Part shown: in pieces, positions 43,852 to 53,109 of the stretch
Layout of the letters: each line of letters opens with the position of its first letter
Position numbering within the stretch: the stretch's first letter is position 1
From: Pseudomonas bubulae
Lineage (GTDB): Bacteria; Pseudomonadota; Gammaproteobacteria; Pseudomonadales; Pseudomonadaceae
Length of the DNA stretch: 64,000 nucleotides
Direction: 5' to 3'
Assembly (NCBI RefSeq): GCF_037023725.1
Contig: NZ_CP146077.1
Location: 905,001-969,000, forward strand
Notes under the pieces: generated by a model
Told to the model about the DNA's origin: nothing
Seen by the model: the letters and a program-made list of their open reading frames with translations, nothing else
Database searches by the model: none
Position numbers and translations under genes: made by a program

Positions 43852-44928
43852 ATGAACAGCTCGAACACAACCGCTTTTACCCAGCCCGGCGTGCCGATGA
43901 AGGTGCGCAATGTGAGCAAGCGCTTTGGCGCCTTTACCGCGCTGGATAACGTCTCGCTGGAGGTGGCTGCAGGCGAGCTGGTGTGTCTGCTCGGCCCGTC
44001 CGGTTGCGGCAAGACCACGCTGTTGCGTTGTATCGCAGGCCTGGAGCATCAGGACAAGGGCGCACTGTACCTGGGTGATCGCGATGTCTCCGAGCTGGCG
44101 CCGCAGGCCCGTGATTACGGGATTCTGTTTCAGTCCTATGCTTTGTTCCCAAATCTGACTGTTGAGGCCAACATTGCCTACGGCCTGGCTGGCAGCAATC
44201 GTGAGGTGGTGCGCAAGCGCGTCGGCGACATGCTGGAGTTGGTGGGCCTGACCGGCAGCGAAAAGAAATTCCCGGGTCAGCTTTCCGGTGGCCAGCAGCA
44301 GCGGGTCGCCCTGGCCCGTGCCCTGGCGCCATCGCCGTCTCTGCTATTACTCGACGAGCCAATGTCGGCCCTGGATGCCCGCGTCCGTGAGCATTTATGT
44401 ACCGAACTGCGCCAATTGCAGCGCAGCCTGGGCATCACCACGCTGATGGTCACCCACAATCAGGACGAAGCCATGCTGATGGCCGACCGTATTGCTGTGA
44501 TGAACAACGGCAAGGTCGAGCAGTACGCCACCCCGCAAGAAATCTACAACAAGCCGGCCACGCCGTTTGTCGCCGAATTTGTGGGGCAGGGCAACTGGCT
44601 ACCGTTTTTGCGCAACAGTGCCACCCACGCTCAGGTCGGCGGCATGAACATGCGCCTGGCAGATGACGCTGGCCGCGCCGCCTCGGGGCGTTTGTTCTGC
44701 CGTCCCGAAGCCATCAGCGTCAATCCGGTACTGCATCAGGAAAACCTGTTCCCGGCCCGGGTTCGGGAAATTACCTTTCTTGGCAATCGCTGCCGCATGA
44801 GCTTCGAACTCAACCACCTGCCGGGTCATGCCCTGACGGCCGAAGTCGGCAGTCAGGACCTGCCGCGCCTTGGCACACCGGATATTTTTGTCGCCCTGCC
44901 ACCCGGCAGCCTGCAGGTGTTTGCCTGA
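43852..44928 (+). CDS. 2-aminoethylphosphonate ABC transporter ATP-binding protein (PhnT-like)
   Basis: A 358-residue ATPase of the putative AEP importer family (TIGR03258-like). Walker A is GPSGCGKTT, signature LSGGQQQRVALARAL, Walker B LLLDEPMSALDA and VTHNQDEA. A C-terminal TOBE-type region follows (FCRPEAISVN). Its stop lies 1 base before the permease start. Related ferric/spermidine ATPases are the main alternative; the neighbours favour AEP. Confidence 0.88.
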   Translation: MNSSNTTAFTQPGVPMKVRNVSKRFGAFTALDNVSLEVAAGELVCLLGPSGCGKTTLLRCIAGLEHQDKGALYLGDRDVSELAPQARDYGILFQSYALFPNLTVEANIAYGLAGSNREVVRKRVGDMLELVGLTGSEKKFPGQLSGGQQQRVALARALAPSPSLLLLDEPMSALDARVREHLCTELRQLQRSLGITTLMVTHNQDEAMLMADRIAVMNNGKVEQYATPQEIYNKPATPFVAEFVGQGNWLPFLRNSATHAQVGGMNMRLADDAGRAASGRLFCRPEAISVNPVLHQENLFPARVREITFLGNRCRMSFELNHLPGHALTAEVGSQDLPRLGTPDIFVALPPGSLQVFA

Positions 44929-44929
44929 C

Positions 44930-46654
44930 ATGGCCGCTGAAATGGCCCTGCCATTGCCCGGCAAAATGTCCCGCCAAGCCAGCAGAGCGGAACTCGGTGA
45001 CCGTATCTTCGTGGTCGGCGGCAAGCTGCTGTTACTGCTGTTGTTGAGCGTGGCGGTGCTGATGCCGTTGCTGGCTATCTTCTGGCGCGGCTTCAGTGCC
45101 GAAGACGGCCAGGGCGGCGGCTGGGTCGCGGCGCGAGAACTGGTCACCAGCGCCAACTTTCACTGGCTACTGGGTAATAGCCTTAAGGTTTCCCTCAGCG
45201 TGGCGGCCATCGTCGTACCGCTGGCGTATCTGTTTGCCTACGCCCTGCAAAGGACTATGATCCCCGGCAAACGCATCTGGCGCGGGTTGTCGTTGCTGCC
45301 ACTGATGGCACCTTCAATGCTGCCGGGCATCGCGCTGGTGTATCTGTTTGGTAACCAGGGCATGTTACGTGGGCTGGTTAGCGACAATATCTACGGCTTC
45401 TGGGGCATCGTTCTCGGTGAGGCCATCTACACCTTCCCGCACGCCTTGATGATTTTGCTGTCGGCTTTGTCTCTGGCCGATGCACGTTTGTTTGACGCTG
45501 CATCGAGCATGGGGGCCGGGCCTTTCAAGGCCTTTCGCAGCATTACCTGGCCGGGCACCAAACAGGCCGTGTTTGCCGCGTTCTGCCTGGTCTTCACCCT
45601 GACCATCACCGACTTCGGTGTGCCCGTGGTGGTGGGTGGCGACTATCAGGTGCTGGCGCTTGAAGCCTACAAGGCCGTGGTCGGCCAGCAGCAATTCGGT
45701 CGCGGCGCCTTGATCGGCATGGTCCTGCTGTTGCCTGCGCTGTTCAGTTTCGGCGTTGATGCCTGGCTGCGCCGCCAGCATGGCGATTCGATGAGTGGCC
45801 GCGCCCAAGTGTTCAAACCCGTGCCGTCGAAGGGCCGTGACCGCTGTTATCTGGCCATTGTGCTGCTGATTTGCGCCACCCTGCTGCTGGTCTTCGGGAT
45901 GGCGGTGTACTCGTCGCTGGTCAAGTTCTGGCCATATAACCTGTCGCTATCGCTCAACCACTACCAGTTCAACGACACCGCAGGCGGCGGCTGGCTGGCC
46001 TATCGCAACAGTGTAACGATGGCGCTGTGTACGGCGGTGATTGGCAGTCTGGTGATCTTCACCGGCGCCTATCTGATGGAGAAAACCAGAAGCCAGAAAG
46101 GCCTCAACCTGGCCCTGCGCATGCTCAGCTTTGTACCGATGGCCGTGCCGGGGCTGGTGCTGGGACTGGGCTACGTGTTCTTTTTCAACCTGCCGGGCAA
46201 CCCGCTGCATGTGCTCTACGGCAGCATGACCCTGCTGGTGGCCTGCACCATTGCGCATTATTTGACCACTGCACAAATGACTGCGACCACGGCCCTGCGC
46301 CAGCTCGACGGCGAATTCGAAGCCGCCGCACTGTCGCTCAAGGCGCCGCTCTATCGCCATTACTGGCGCGTCACCGTGCCGATCTGTCTACCCGCACTGC
46401 TGGACATCATGCGCTACCTGTTTGTCTCGGCGATGACCACCGTGTCGGCGGCGATCTTCCTTTACAGCCCCGACACCATCCTCGCGGCGGTGGCGGTGCT
46501 GAACATGGACGACGCCGGCAACGTTGGCGGCGCGGCGGCGATGTCGACCCTGATCCTGTTCACTTCGGCGGGTATGTCCTTGCTGCTGGCATGGGCTTCG
46601 CGCGGTTTGCTGCGCCGCTCCCAGGCCTGGCGCCAGGGTGCGCCCGCGCAATAA
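44930..46654 (+). CDS. 2-aminoethylphosphonate ABC transporter permease, two fused domains (PhnU2-like)
   Basis: A 574-residue protein with two permease domains, each with about six helices, as in FbpB/ThiP-like importers. EAA-type loops are LADARLFDAASSMGAGPFKA and LDGEFEAAALSLKAPLYRHY. The start at 44930 (MAAEMALPLPGK) follows the ATPase stop by 1 base. The fusion removes the need for a second permease gene in the operon. Confidence 0.88.
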   Translation: MAAEMALPLPGKMSRQASRAELGDRIFVVGGKLLLLLLLSVAVLMPLLAIFWRGFSAEDGQGGGWVAARELVTSANFHWLLGNSLKVSLSVAAIVVPLAYLFAYALQRTMIPGKRIWRGLSLLPLMAPSMLPGIALVYLFGNQGMLRGLVSDNIYGFWGIVLGEAIYTFPHALMILLSALSLADARLFDAASSMGAGPFKAFRSITWPGTKQAVFAAFCLVFTLTITDFGVPVVVGGDYQVLALEAYKAVVGQQQFGRGALIGMVLLLPALFSFGVDAWLRRQHGDSMSGRAQVFKPVPSKGRDRCYLAIVLLICATLLLVFGMAVYSSLVKFWPYNLSLSLNHYQFNDTAGGGWLAYRNSVTMALCTAVIGSLVIFTGAYLMEKTRSQKGLNLALRMLSFVPMAVPGLVLGLGYVFFFNLPGNPLHVLYGSMTLLVACTIAHYLTTAQMTATTALRQLDGEFEAAALSLKAPLYRHYWRVTVPICLPALLDIMRYLFVSAMTTVSAAIFLYSPDTILAAVAVLNMDDAGNVGGAAAMSTLILFTSAGMSLLLAWASRGLLRRSQAWRQGAPAQ

Positions 46655-46692
46655 CAACAACCCTGCCCCTACACCCCAAAAGGAACCGCACC

Positions 46693-47715
46693 ATGTTCAA
46701 GCCTCTTGCTCTTGCCGCTGCTGTCCTCACTGCTTTTAGCTTCAATGCGTTCGCTGCCAAAACTGAACTGACCGTGTACACGGCCCTGGAAGCCGAACAG
46801 CTCAAGACCTACAAGCAGGCCTTTGAAAAGGCCAACCCGGACATTGAGATCAAGTGGGTGCGCGATTCCACGGGCATCATCACCGCCAAGCTGCTGGCGG
46901 AAAAAGCCCGTCCGCAAGCAGATGCGGTGTGGGGCCTGGCGGCATCCAGCCTGGCGATCCTCGACCAGCAGGGCATGCTGCAAAGCTACGCCCCCAGGGA
47001 CCTGGCCAAGATCGGCGGCAACTACCGCGATGCAGCCAACCCGCCGGCCTGGGTGGGCATGGACGTGTGGGCCGCGACCATTTGCTTCAACACCATCGAG
47101 GCGGAAAAACAGGGCCTGAGCAAGCCGGTGAGCTGGCAGGACCTGACCAAGCCTGAATACAAGGGCAAAATCGTGATGCCCAACCCGGCCTCGTCCGGCA
47201 CCGGCTTTCTGGATGTGAGCGCCTGGCTGCAGACCTTCGGCGAGAAACAGGGCTGGCAATTTATGGACGACCTGCACCAGAACATCGGCCAGTACGTTCA
47301 TTCAGGTTCCAAGCCTTGCAAGCTGGCAGCTGCGGGGGAATTCCCGATCGGTATCTCCTTTGAATACCCGGCCGTACAGCTCAAGCGTCAGGGGGCACCG
47401 CTGGATATCGTGTTGCCTAAAGAAGGCCTGGGTTGGGAAATCGAAGCGACGGCTGTAATCAAGGGGACGCCGCACGAAGAGGCAGCAAAAAAGCTGGCTG
47501 ACTTCTCCGCAAGCCCCGCGGCGATGGAGCTTTATAAAGAGAACTTCGCGGTACTCGCCCAGCCCGGCATCGCCAAGCCACAGACCGAGCTGCCAGCCGA
47601 CTACGAGCAGCGCCTGATCAAGAACGACTTCGCCTGGGCCTCACAGAACCGCGACAGCATCCTGGCCGAGTGGCGCAAACGCTATGACGGCAAGTCCGAG
47701 AAAGCGGCGCAGTAG
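46693..47715 (+). CDS. 2-aminoethylphosphonate ABC transporter substrate-binding protein (PhnS2-like)
   Basis: A 340-residue periplasmic protein. Signal peptide MFKPLALAAAVLTAFSFNAF is cleaved before KTELTVYTALEAEQ. The domain resembles type-II iron/AEP-binding proteins (TIGR03261-like), with AGEFPIGISFEYPAVQLK. An AGGAA ribosome binding site precedes the start. It completes the importer with the two upstream genes. Confidence 0.9.
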   Translation: MFKPLALAAAVLTAFSFNAFAAKTELTVYTALEAEQLKTYKQAFEKANPDIEIKWVRDSTGIITAKLLAEKARPQADAVWGLAASSLAILDQQGMLQSYAPRDLAKIGGNYRDAANPPAWVGMDVWAATICFNTIEAEKQGLSKPVSWQDLTKPEYKGKIVMPNPASSGTGFLDVSAWLQTFGEKQGWQFMDDLHQNIGQYVHSGSKPCKLAAAGEFPIGISFEYPAVQLKRQGAPLDIVLPKEGLGWEIEATAVIKGTPHEEAAKKLADFSASPAAMELYKENFAVLAQPGIAKPQTELPADYEQRLIKNDFAWASQNRDSILAEWRKRYDGKSEKAAQ

Positions 47716-47734
47716 TTTTGTAGCCACAAAAGAC

Positions 47735-47823
47735 CTGTGGGAGCGGGCTTGCCCGCGATTGGATCGCTGCGGTTGGACAGCCGCACCGCGGCGCTTGTAT
47801 CGCGAGCAAGCCCGCTCCCACAA
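47735..47823. repeat. Family-A REP-like inverted pair inside the AEP operon
   Basis: ACCTGTGGGAGCGGGCTTGC and CGAGCAAGCCCGCTCCCACA lie between the binding-protein gene and the FAD oxidoreductase gene. If the genes form one transcript, the element may lower expression of the two catabolic genes. Confidence 0.9.
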
Positions 47824-47854
47824 GGGAAGTGAAGTTGCCCTTCAGGACATCGTG

Positions 47855-48982
47855 ATGACTCAACCAATCCTTATCGTCGGCGCCGGCATTCTGGGCTTGT
47901 CCCACGCCTACGCCGCTGCAAGACGCGGTCTCAAGGTACGCGTCTTCGAGCGCACCGCCACGCCACTGGGCGCCTCGGTGCGCAATTTTGGCCAGGCGCT
48001 GGTCACCGGCCAACCACCGGGCGTGATGCTCGATCTGGCCCGTGCCAGCCGCGACATTTGGGCAGTCTGGGCGCAGCGCGCAGGCTTTGATCTCAAGCGC
48101 AACGGCTCGTACCTGTTCGCCCGCACCGAAGCCGAAGAGCACTTGCTTGAGGCGTTCTGCCAAGGTCGTGCACGCGAGCTCGGCTACCGCGCCGAATTAT
48201 TGCGCGGTGCAGAAATGGATGCGCTTTACGGTGGCCAGTTCAGCCATCATCGCGCCGCTTTGCATGGCCTTGACGACCAGCAGGTGTATTCACGCGAAGC
48301 CATTCCGGCCCTTATCAACTATTTGCAGTGTGAGCTGGGCGTCGAATTTCATTTTTCGACCCTGGTGCGCGAGGTCGAACCCGGTCAGGTCCATACCACG
48401 GCGGGGAGTTTCAAGGGTTCGCAGGTGATTGTGTGCTCGGGGCACGATTACCTGACCCTGCTGGCCGAGCCACTGGCCCGGCTCAACCCGAAGATCTGTC
48501 GCCTGCAAATGCTGCGCGTGCGGCCCAAGGTCAACTTGAGGCTGCAACACGCCCTGCTGACCGGCCTGAGCTGTGTGCATTACGGCGCTTTTGCCGACTT
48601 GCCCGAAACGGCGCCAGTGCAGGCCGAAATCCTGCGTGACAGCCCGCATCTGGAGCAGCACGGCATTCACCTGCTGATCAGCCCGACACCTTATGGTGAT
48701 TTGATCGTCGGCGATTCTCATGATTACAGTGAGGATCCCTCACCCTTCAACGGCGAACAGGTGGATAACTGGATGCTGCAACTGTGCGAAGACACACTGG
48801 GCTGTGAAGTGCAGGTGGTCGAGCGCTGGCAGGGCGTCTATGGTGCCAGGGGGGCCAGGCCATTCACCTGGCTGCAGGTGGCGCCCGGCTTGAATGCGGC
48901 GCTGATGCACACCGGCGTGGGCATGAGCGTGGGCCCGGCGATGGCCGAGGGCAATATCGCCCGGATGCTGGAGGAGATGTGA
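47855..48982 (+). CDS. FAD-dependent oxidoreductase of phosphonate clusters (TIGR03364-like)
   Basis: A 375-residue flavoprotein of the glycine/D-amino-acid oxidase fold. The dinucleotide motif is VGAGILGLS at the N-terminus, and the C-terminal FAD contact region is around MHTGVGMSVGPAMAEG. Related flavoproteins recur in phosphonate operons, where they are thought to oxidise AEP or N-methyl-AEP. Its stop overlaps the next start (TGATG), so it is coupled to the HD-domain gene. The exact reaction is unknown. Confidence 0.87.
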   Translation: MTQPILIVGAGILGLSHAYAAARRGLKVRVFERTATPLGASVRNFGQALVTGQPPGVMLDLARASRDIWAVWAQRAGFDLKRNGSYLFARTEAEEHLLEAFCQGRARELGYRAELLRGAEMDALYGGQFSHHRAALHGLDDQQVYSREAIPALINYLQCELGVEFHFSTLVREVEPGQVHTTAGSFKGSQVIVCSGHDYLTLLAEPLARLNPKICRLQMLRVRPKVNLRLQHALLTGLSCVHYGAFADLPETAPVQAEILRDSPHLEQHGIHLLISPTPYGDLIVGDSHDYSEDPSPFNGEQVDNWMLQLCEDTLGCEVQVVERWQGVYGARGARPFTWLQVAPGLNAALMHTGVGMSVGPAMAEGNIARMLEEM

Positions 48983-49539
48983 TGACACACGCACAGCAAG
49001 TGGTTGAAGACATTTTTGGTTTGTACCGGCAATACGGTACCGATGATTACATCGGCGAGCCGGTGTCACAGATCGAGCATATGTCCCAGGCCGCGCAGCT
49101 TGCGCTGGATGAAGGTTATGACGATGAAGTGGTGTTGGCCGCGTTCTTTCACGATATCGGGCACTTTTGCGTCAATGATGCGAAGAACATGGATGGATAC
49201 GGTGTAGTCAGCCATGAGCGGGTGGGCGCCGATTATCTGCGCCGTGCCGGGTTTAGCGAGCGGCTGGCCAAACTGGTGGAATACCACGTACAGGCCAAGC
49301 GTTACCTGACTTTGCGTCAGCCGGGGTATTTCGATTTGTTGAGTGAGGCGAGCATTCGCACCCTGGGTTATCAGGGCGGGGTGATGAGCGAGGCCGAGGC
49401 GGATGCCTTCGAGCAGGACCCGTTGTGCGGGTTGAGCCTGCGCATGCGGGTGTGGGATGAACAGGCCAAGCAGATGCATGTGCCAGTTATCGACCTGCAA
49501 ATCCTCAAGGCCAAAGCCGTCCGCCTGTTAGAGGGTTAA
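48982..49539 (+). CDS. PhnZ-like HD-domain oxygenase
   Basis: A 185-residue HD-domain protein resembling PhnZ (TIGR03276-like). PhnZ is a mixed-valent di-iron oxygenase that cleaves 2-amino-1-hydroxyethylphosphonate to glycine and phosphate. The ligand set is present: His33, His57-Asp58, His78, His102 and Asp159, with the substrate-gating Tyr23 and Glu26 in YIGEP. A GTG one codon upstream is an alternative start. No PhnY dioxygenase gene, normally its partner, lies nearby. Confidence 0.88.
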   Translation: MTHAQQVVEDIFGLYRQYGTDDYIGEPVSQIEHMSQAAQLALDEGYDDEVVLAAFFHDIGHFCVNDAKNMDGYGVVSHERVGADYLRRAGFSERLAKLVEYHVQAKRYLTLRQPGYFDLLSEASIRTLGYQGGVMSEAEADAFEQDPLCGLSLRMRVWDEQAKQMHVPVIDLQILKAKAVRLLEG

Positions 49540-49549
49540 GTACCCATTC

Positions 49550-49629
49550 TTGTGGGAGCGAGCCTGCTCGCGAAACAAACGACGCGGTGTATCAGTGATG
49601 ATCCAATCGCGAGCAGGCTCGCTCCCACG
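49550..49629. repeat. Family-A REP-like inverted pair (GAGCGAGCCTGCTCGC variant)
   Basis: TTGTGGGAGCGAGCCTGCTC and GAGCAGGCTCGCTCCCAC form the pair between the PhnZ-like gene and the convergent GTPase gene. Both arms carry the same compensating change (GAGCC/GGCTC instead of GGGCT/AGCCC), so base pairing is conserved. Confidence 0.9.
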
Positions 49630-49645
49630 GGGGGTAAGCCGGTAC

Positions 49646-51010
49646 TTAGATCTGCCCGGCCAACAACTCAATCTGCTCCTGACGCTCAGCCTGGCTCAAC
49701 TTCGGATGCGGGTTGAGCGACGACCATTGCGGGTGCGCCCGCGCCTTGTTCAGGGCTTCGGGCAGTTTGCCTTCGCGCCAGGTCTTGTCCTGCGGGGTGG
49801 CGACCTTGATGCTGTCCACCGCCGCATGCCCGCGAGCATTGAGAGCGTGCAGCAATTGCCGTTGGCGCAACGCCAGCAGGCGTAACACGCTGTCGTCCAC
49901 GGTCAACTCGCGCTGGCCCTTGAACTTGCCCAGCAAGCGGCTGCCGTAGCTGCGCGCGGTTTGCAGCGCACCGCCGGCAATGGCCCCGGCCAGCGCCGCC
50001 GCGCCCAGCGTCAGGCCGCCCACCATCAAGTCCACGCCAGCCCCGGCCGCAGCCCCTGCGGCAATCCCGCTACCGACCCGCACGCCCAGATGCTTGAGCG
50101 TCTCGGGGTTGAACAAGTCATCGCCCCAGCGCCCGTCGAGCAGCGGCAAGTCGCTGGCCGCCGCATCGCTGGTGCGAAAACCGTACAGCTTGAGCAGGGC
50201 TTCTACGCAGCGTTGCTCGCGTTGGCGAATCGTTTCGCGCAACTGCTGGGTAGCTTGTTGTTCGGCGGTTTTTTCGCTGGCCACGCTGCGTCGGCAAGCG
50301 GCGCAGTCGATCAGCAGTTCGGCAATCAGGCGCAGGGCGCTGTGCTTGCGGGCTTCACGCTGGGCCTCCTGGTCGGTAATCAGTCGTTGCAGCGCGCCCC
50401 GCGAATGCTCCAGCAGCAGCGCCAGGCTTTCATATAAACGGCGTTCGCCATCTTCGGGCGGGGCCACGCTGTCGAAGCGTACCAGTGCATGCAGGCCCAG
50501 ACGGGCCAGGGCTTCGCGCCACTCGGGCTCGCGGTGCTGCGGGCTGCTGACAAAGTTGAGCACCGGCAGCAGCGGTTTGCCACAACTGGCCAGTACGCTG
50601 AGTTCGTCGCGGTACTTGGCCAGCACCGGCTCGCGGGCGTCGATCACATACAGTCCGGCGTCCGAGGCCAGCAGTTGGCGTAACACTTTGGCTTCCTGCT
50701 CAAAGCGCTGGCGCGCCTCGCTGCCTTCGAGAAAACGCGCGACCCGCGCCGGGCCATCCAGGCGTTCACCGGGGTGGTCGAGGCGCTCAAGGTAGTCGAG
50801 CAGGGCGATGGCATCTTCCAGCCCCGGCGTGTCGTACAGCTCCAGCAACGGCTCGCCGTCGACCGACAGCCGTGCGCCTTCGACATGGCGCGTGGTGCTG
50901 GGACGATGGGACACTTCACCAAAACCGACATCTCGGGTCAGGGTCCGCAGCAACGAGGTTTTGCCGACATTGGTATGGCCCACCACGGCCAGCGTCAGTG
51001 GCTTAGTCAT
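49646..51010 (-). CDS. GTPase/DUF3482 domain-containing protein
   Basis: A 454-residue protein. The N-terminal Era/TrmE-like GTPase has G1 VVGHTNVGKTS and G3 YDTPGLED; a G4-like motif is not clear (VLNFVSS). DUF3482 follows, including a glycine/alanine-rich hydrophobic hairpin (SGIAAGAAAGAGVDLMVGGL) that could insert into a membrane. Its start overlaps the end of the DUF2868 gene by 8 bases. The function is unknown; the pair is conserved together. Confidence 0.88.
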   Translation of the reverse strand: MTKPLTLAVVGHTNVGKTSLLRTLTRDVGFGEVSHRPSTTRHVEGARLSVDGEPLLELYDTPGLEDAIALLDYLERLDHPGERLDGPARVARFLEGSEARQRFEQEAKVLRQLLASDAGLYVIDAREPVLAKYRDELSVLASCGKPLLPVLNFVSSPQHREPEWREALARLGLHALVRFDSVAPPEDGERRLYESLALLLEHSRGALQRLITDQEAQREARKHSALRLIAELLIDCAACRRSVASEKTAEQQATQQLRETIRQREQRCVEALLKLYGFRTSDAAASDLPLLDGRWGDDLFNPETLKHLGVRVGSGIAAGAAAGAGVDLMVGGLTLGAAALAGAIAGGALQTARSYGSRLLGKFKGQRELTVDDSVLRLLALRQRQLLHALNARGHAAVDSIKVATPQDKTWREGKLPEALNKARAHPQWSSLNPHPKLSQAERQEQIELLAGQI

Positions 51011-52397
51011 GGCCTGTCTCCAGCCAGTTCAGGGGGGCGCTGGCGGCGAACGGTAAACCCAGTTTCTCCAGCGCCGTGTGCCAGTCGCCCAGGCGATCAG
51101 CGTCCAGTGCCTGGCCGGGGGGGGCTTGCAGTAGCCATATGCGGGTTTCGCGGGCACTGCGGGCCAGTTCGCCGATCAGCGCCAGGCTGCCACGGTCCGG
51201 CGAGCGTCGCGGGTCGCAGGCAATGGCCAGGCGCGCCGGGGGGAAACGGGTCATTTGTTCGAGCAGTTTTTGCCTGGATTCGCGGCTGTCGAGAATGCCC
51301 GCATCCTTGACCGTAGCCGGCAACGTGGGTGGCCAAGGGTGTTGATCGTCCAGCTCGATGGCCACGATCAAGGCGCCATCGGTGTGCAGGTCGCTGTGCC
51401 CGGCCTGCACGTTATGCAACTGCCCGGGGGCTATGTCATTTACGCCCAGGCGCTCGCTGCTGGGCATCAGACGCTCGCGCAGCTGGCTGTAACCGGGCAG
51501 ATTAAGGTCAAGTTGCAGTGCGTTGCGCCCGGCATTCCAGCGCCACAGGCAGAATGCCGCCAGTAGCAGACGCGGAATCACCCCGTAAATAAGGACCACG
51601 CCCACCAGCCAGACTGCCCATGCCTGACGCACCAGTTCATTGTCATAGAGGTTGGTGTCGTTGCTGATGCGGATCATCTCCACGGTGGGTACGCTCATGC
51701 CCAGCCAGTTGGGCAGGGCGCCAAGGGCGCGGGTGGCGGCGACAAACACATCGGCACCAAGAATCGTGGTTTCCCAGATAAACCCGTAACGGCGGGTGGC
51801 CATTAGCAGCAGCATCATCACCAACGCGCTGAGCATCGCCAGCAACCACAGGACGTTGACCAGCGTGCCGAGTGCCCAGCGATTGAGCTTGCGCCGTTGC
51901 AGCAACAGCAATAAGGCGGGGGCCAGTTGTGCGGCCTTGGCGTCGCGGGCGAGTTTTTCGCTGAGCCACAGCCACAGGCGGCCGAGGCTGGCGCCGTGTT
52001 CACCGGCAAACAGCAGGCCCAGCGCCCAGCTCAACAGCAGGATCATATTGAGGCCAAGCAGGCTGCCCAGCGCCCAGAACACATTGACCGGGGTTTGCCC
52101 GTTGCCCAGGGCGGCAAAGGCCAGCCCGGCGCCGCTGAGCACCGCCAGTACGGCCAATACCAGCAGCGCCAGCCGCGCACCTTGCAGCCAGTGCTGCATG
52201 GCGGCGAGCAAGCCATCCCGTTCCGCCAGCCAGAGGGCGCGGTTTTGCAGGCGTGTGGGCAGGTCGCCGGCGCTGGTGCGGGCGCGCCGATTGGCTTCAA
52301 GATCGTCCAGCGGGCCGGCGTGTTCTTCGCGCAGACGCACGGTCTCGGTCAGCCAGAGGCGTTGTAATGGGGAAAGTTGATTCACAGGCCAGTCCAT
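51003..52397 (-). CDS. DUF2868 domain-containing membrane protein
   Basis: A 464-residue inner-membrane protein. An N-terminal helical region (LWLTETVRLREEHAGPL) leads into about five membrane helices (LALLVLAVLAVLSGAGLAF, LLSWALGLLFAGEHGASLG, ALVMMLLLMATRRYGF). The C-terminal 150 residues are cytoplasmic and soluble. It overlaps the downstream GTPase gene, suggesting a membrane anchor-GTPase complex. The function is unknown. Confidence 0.86.
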   Translation of the reverse strand: MDWPVNQLSPLQRLWLTETVRLREEHAGPLDDLEANRRARTSAGDLPTRLQNRALWLAERDGLLAAMQHWLQGARLALLVLAVLAVLSGAGLAFAALGNGQTPVNVFWALGSLLGLNMILLLSWALGLLFAGEHGASLGRLWLWLSEKLARDAKAAQLAPALLLLLQRRKLNRWALGTLVNVLWLLAMLSALVMMLLLMATRRYGFIWETTILGADVFVAATRALGALPNWLGMSVPTVEMIRISNDTNLYDNELVRQAWAVWLVGVVLIYGVIPRLLLAAFCLWRWNAGRNALQLDLNLPGYSQLRERLMPSSERLGVNDIAPGQLHNVQAGHSDLHTDGALIVAIELDDQHPWPPTLPATVKDAGILDSRESRQKLLEQMTRFPPARLAIACDPRRSPDRGSLALIGELARSARETRIWLLQAPPGQALDADRLGDWHTALEKLGLPFAASAPLNWLETGHD

Positions 52398-52475
52398 TCA
52401 AGTGAGCCATGAGCATAACCGCTGTTAGTCAGGCAGGGTACTGTCGGCGCGGGTGGCTCTGGTATCCTCGGCGCC

Positions 52476-52988
52476 ATGAAAAAAACACTCCCCCTTAGCC
52501 TGATCGCGGCACTCGCTGAAAACCGCGTGATTGGCGTCGACAACAGCATGCCGTGGCATTTGCCAGCGGATTTCAAATACTTCAAGGCCACCACCCTGGG
52601 CAAGCCGATCATCATGGGGCGCAAGACTTGGGATTCGCTGGGCCGCCCGTTGCCGGGCCGACTTAATCTGGTGGTCAGTCGTCAGACCGGCTTGCAGCTT
52701 GAAGGTGCCGAGGTATTTGCATCCCTTGAGGCGGCTGTGGAGCGTGCCGAGGCGTGGGCAATCGAGCAAGGCGTCAGTGAAGTGATGCTGATTGGCGGCG
52801 CGCAGTTGTACACCCAGGGATTGGTGGATGCCGACCGGTTGTACCTGACGCGAGTGGGCCTGAGCCCGGAAGGCGATGCGTGGTTCCCTGAGTTTGATCA
52901 GGCGCAGTGGAAACGGGTATCAGAGGAATTGCACGAGGCTGCAGAGGGCAAGCCGGCGTTCAGTTTTGAGGTGTGGGAAAGGGCTTAG
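52476..52988 (+). CDS. folA: Dihydrofolate reductase
   Basis: A 170-residue enzyme reducing dihydrofolate with NADPH; it is the trimethoprim target. AALAENRVIGVDNSMPWHLP, DFKYFKATTLGKPIIMGRKT and VMLIGGAQLY are the family's cofactor and substrate regions. An Asp in PADFKYFK is the proton-relay residue. Divergent from the DUF2868 gene. The length is normal. Confidence 0.96.
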   Translation: MKKTLPLSLIAALAENRVIGVDNSMPWHLPADFKYFKATTLGKPIIMGRKTWDSLGRPLPGRLNLVVSRQTGLQLEGAEVFASLEAAVERAEAWAIEQGVSEVMLIGGAQLYTQGLVDADRLYLTRVGLSPEGDAWFPEFDQAQWKRVSEELHEAAEGKPAFSFEVWERA

Positions 52989-52997
52989 TTACAAAAA

Positions 52998-53103
52998 GCC
53001 CCTCACCCCAACCCTCTCCCGGAGGGAGAGGGGGCTGATCTGTGGTGTTACGCAAATCTGCTTTTGTCTTTAGTCCCCTCTCCCTCCGGGAGAGGGTTAG
53101 GGC
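52998..53103. repeat. Family-C repeat, two inverted hairpins
   Basis: CCCCTCACCCCAACCCTCTC and the hairpin partner GGAGGGAGAGGGGGC are followed, after about 45 bases, by the inverted copy (CCCCTCTCCCTCCGGGAGAG then GGTTAGGGC). It lies between folA and the convergent cystine symporter gene and may terminate both. Confidence 0.88.
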
Positions 53104-53109
53104 AAGCTT

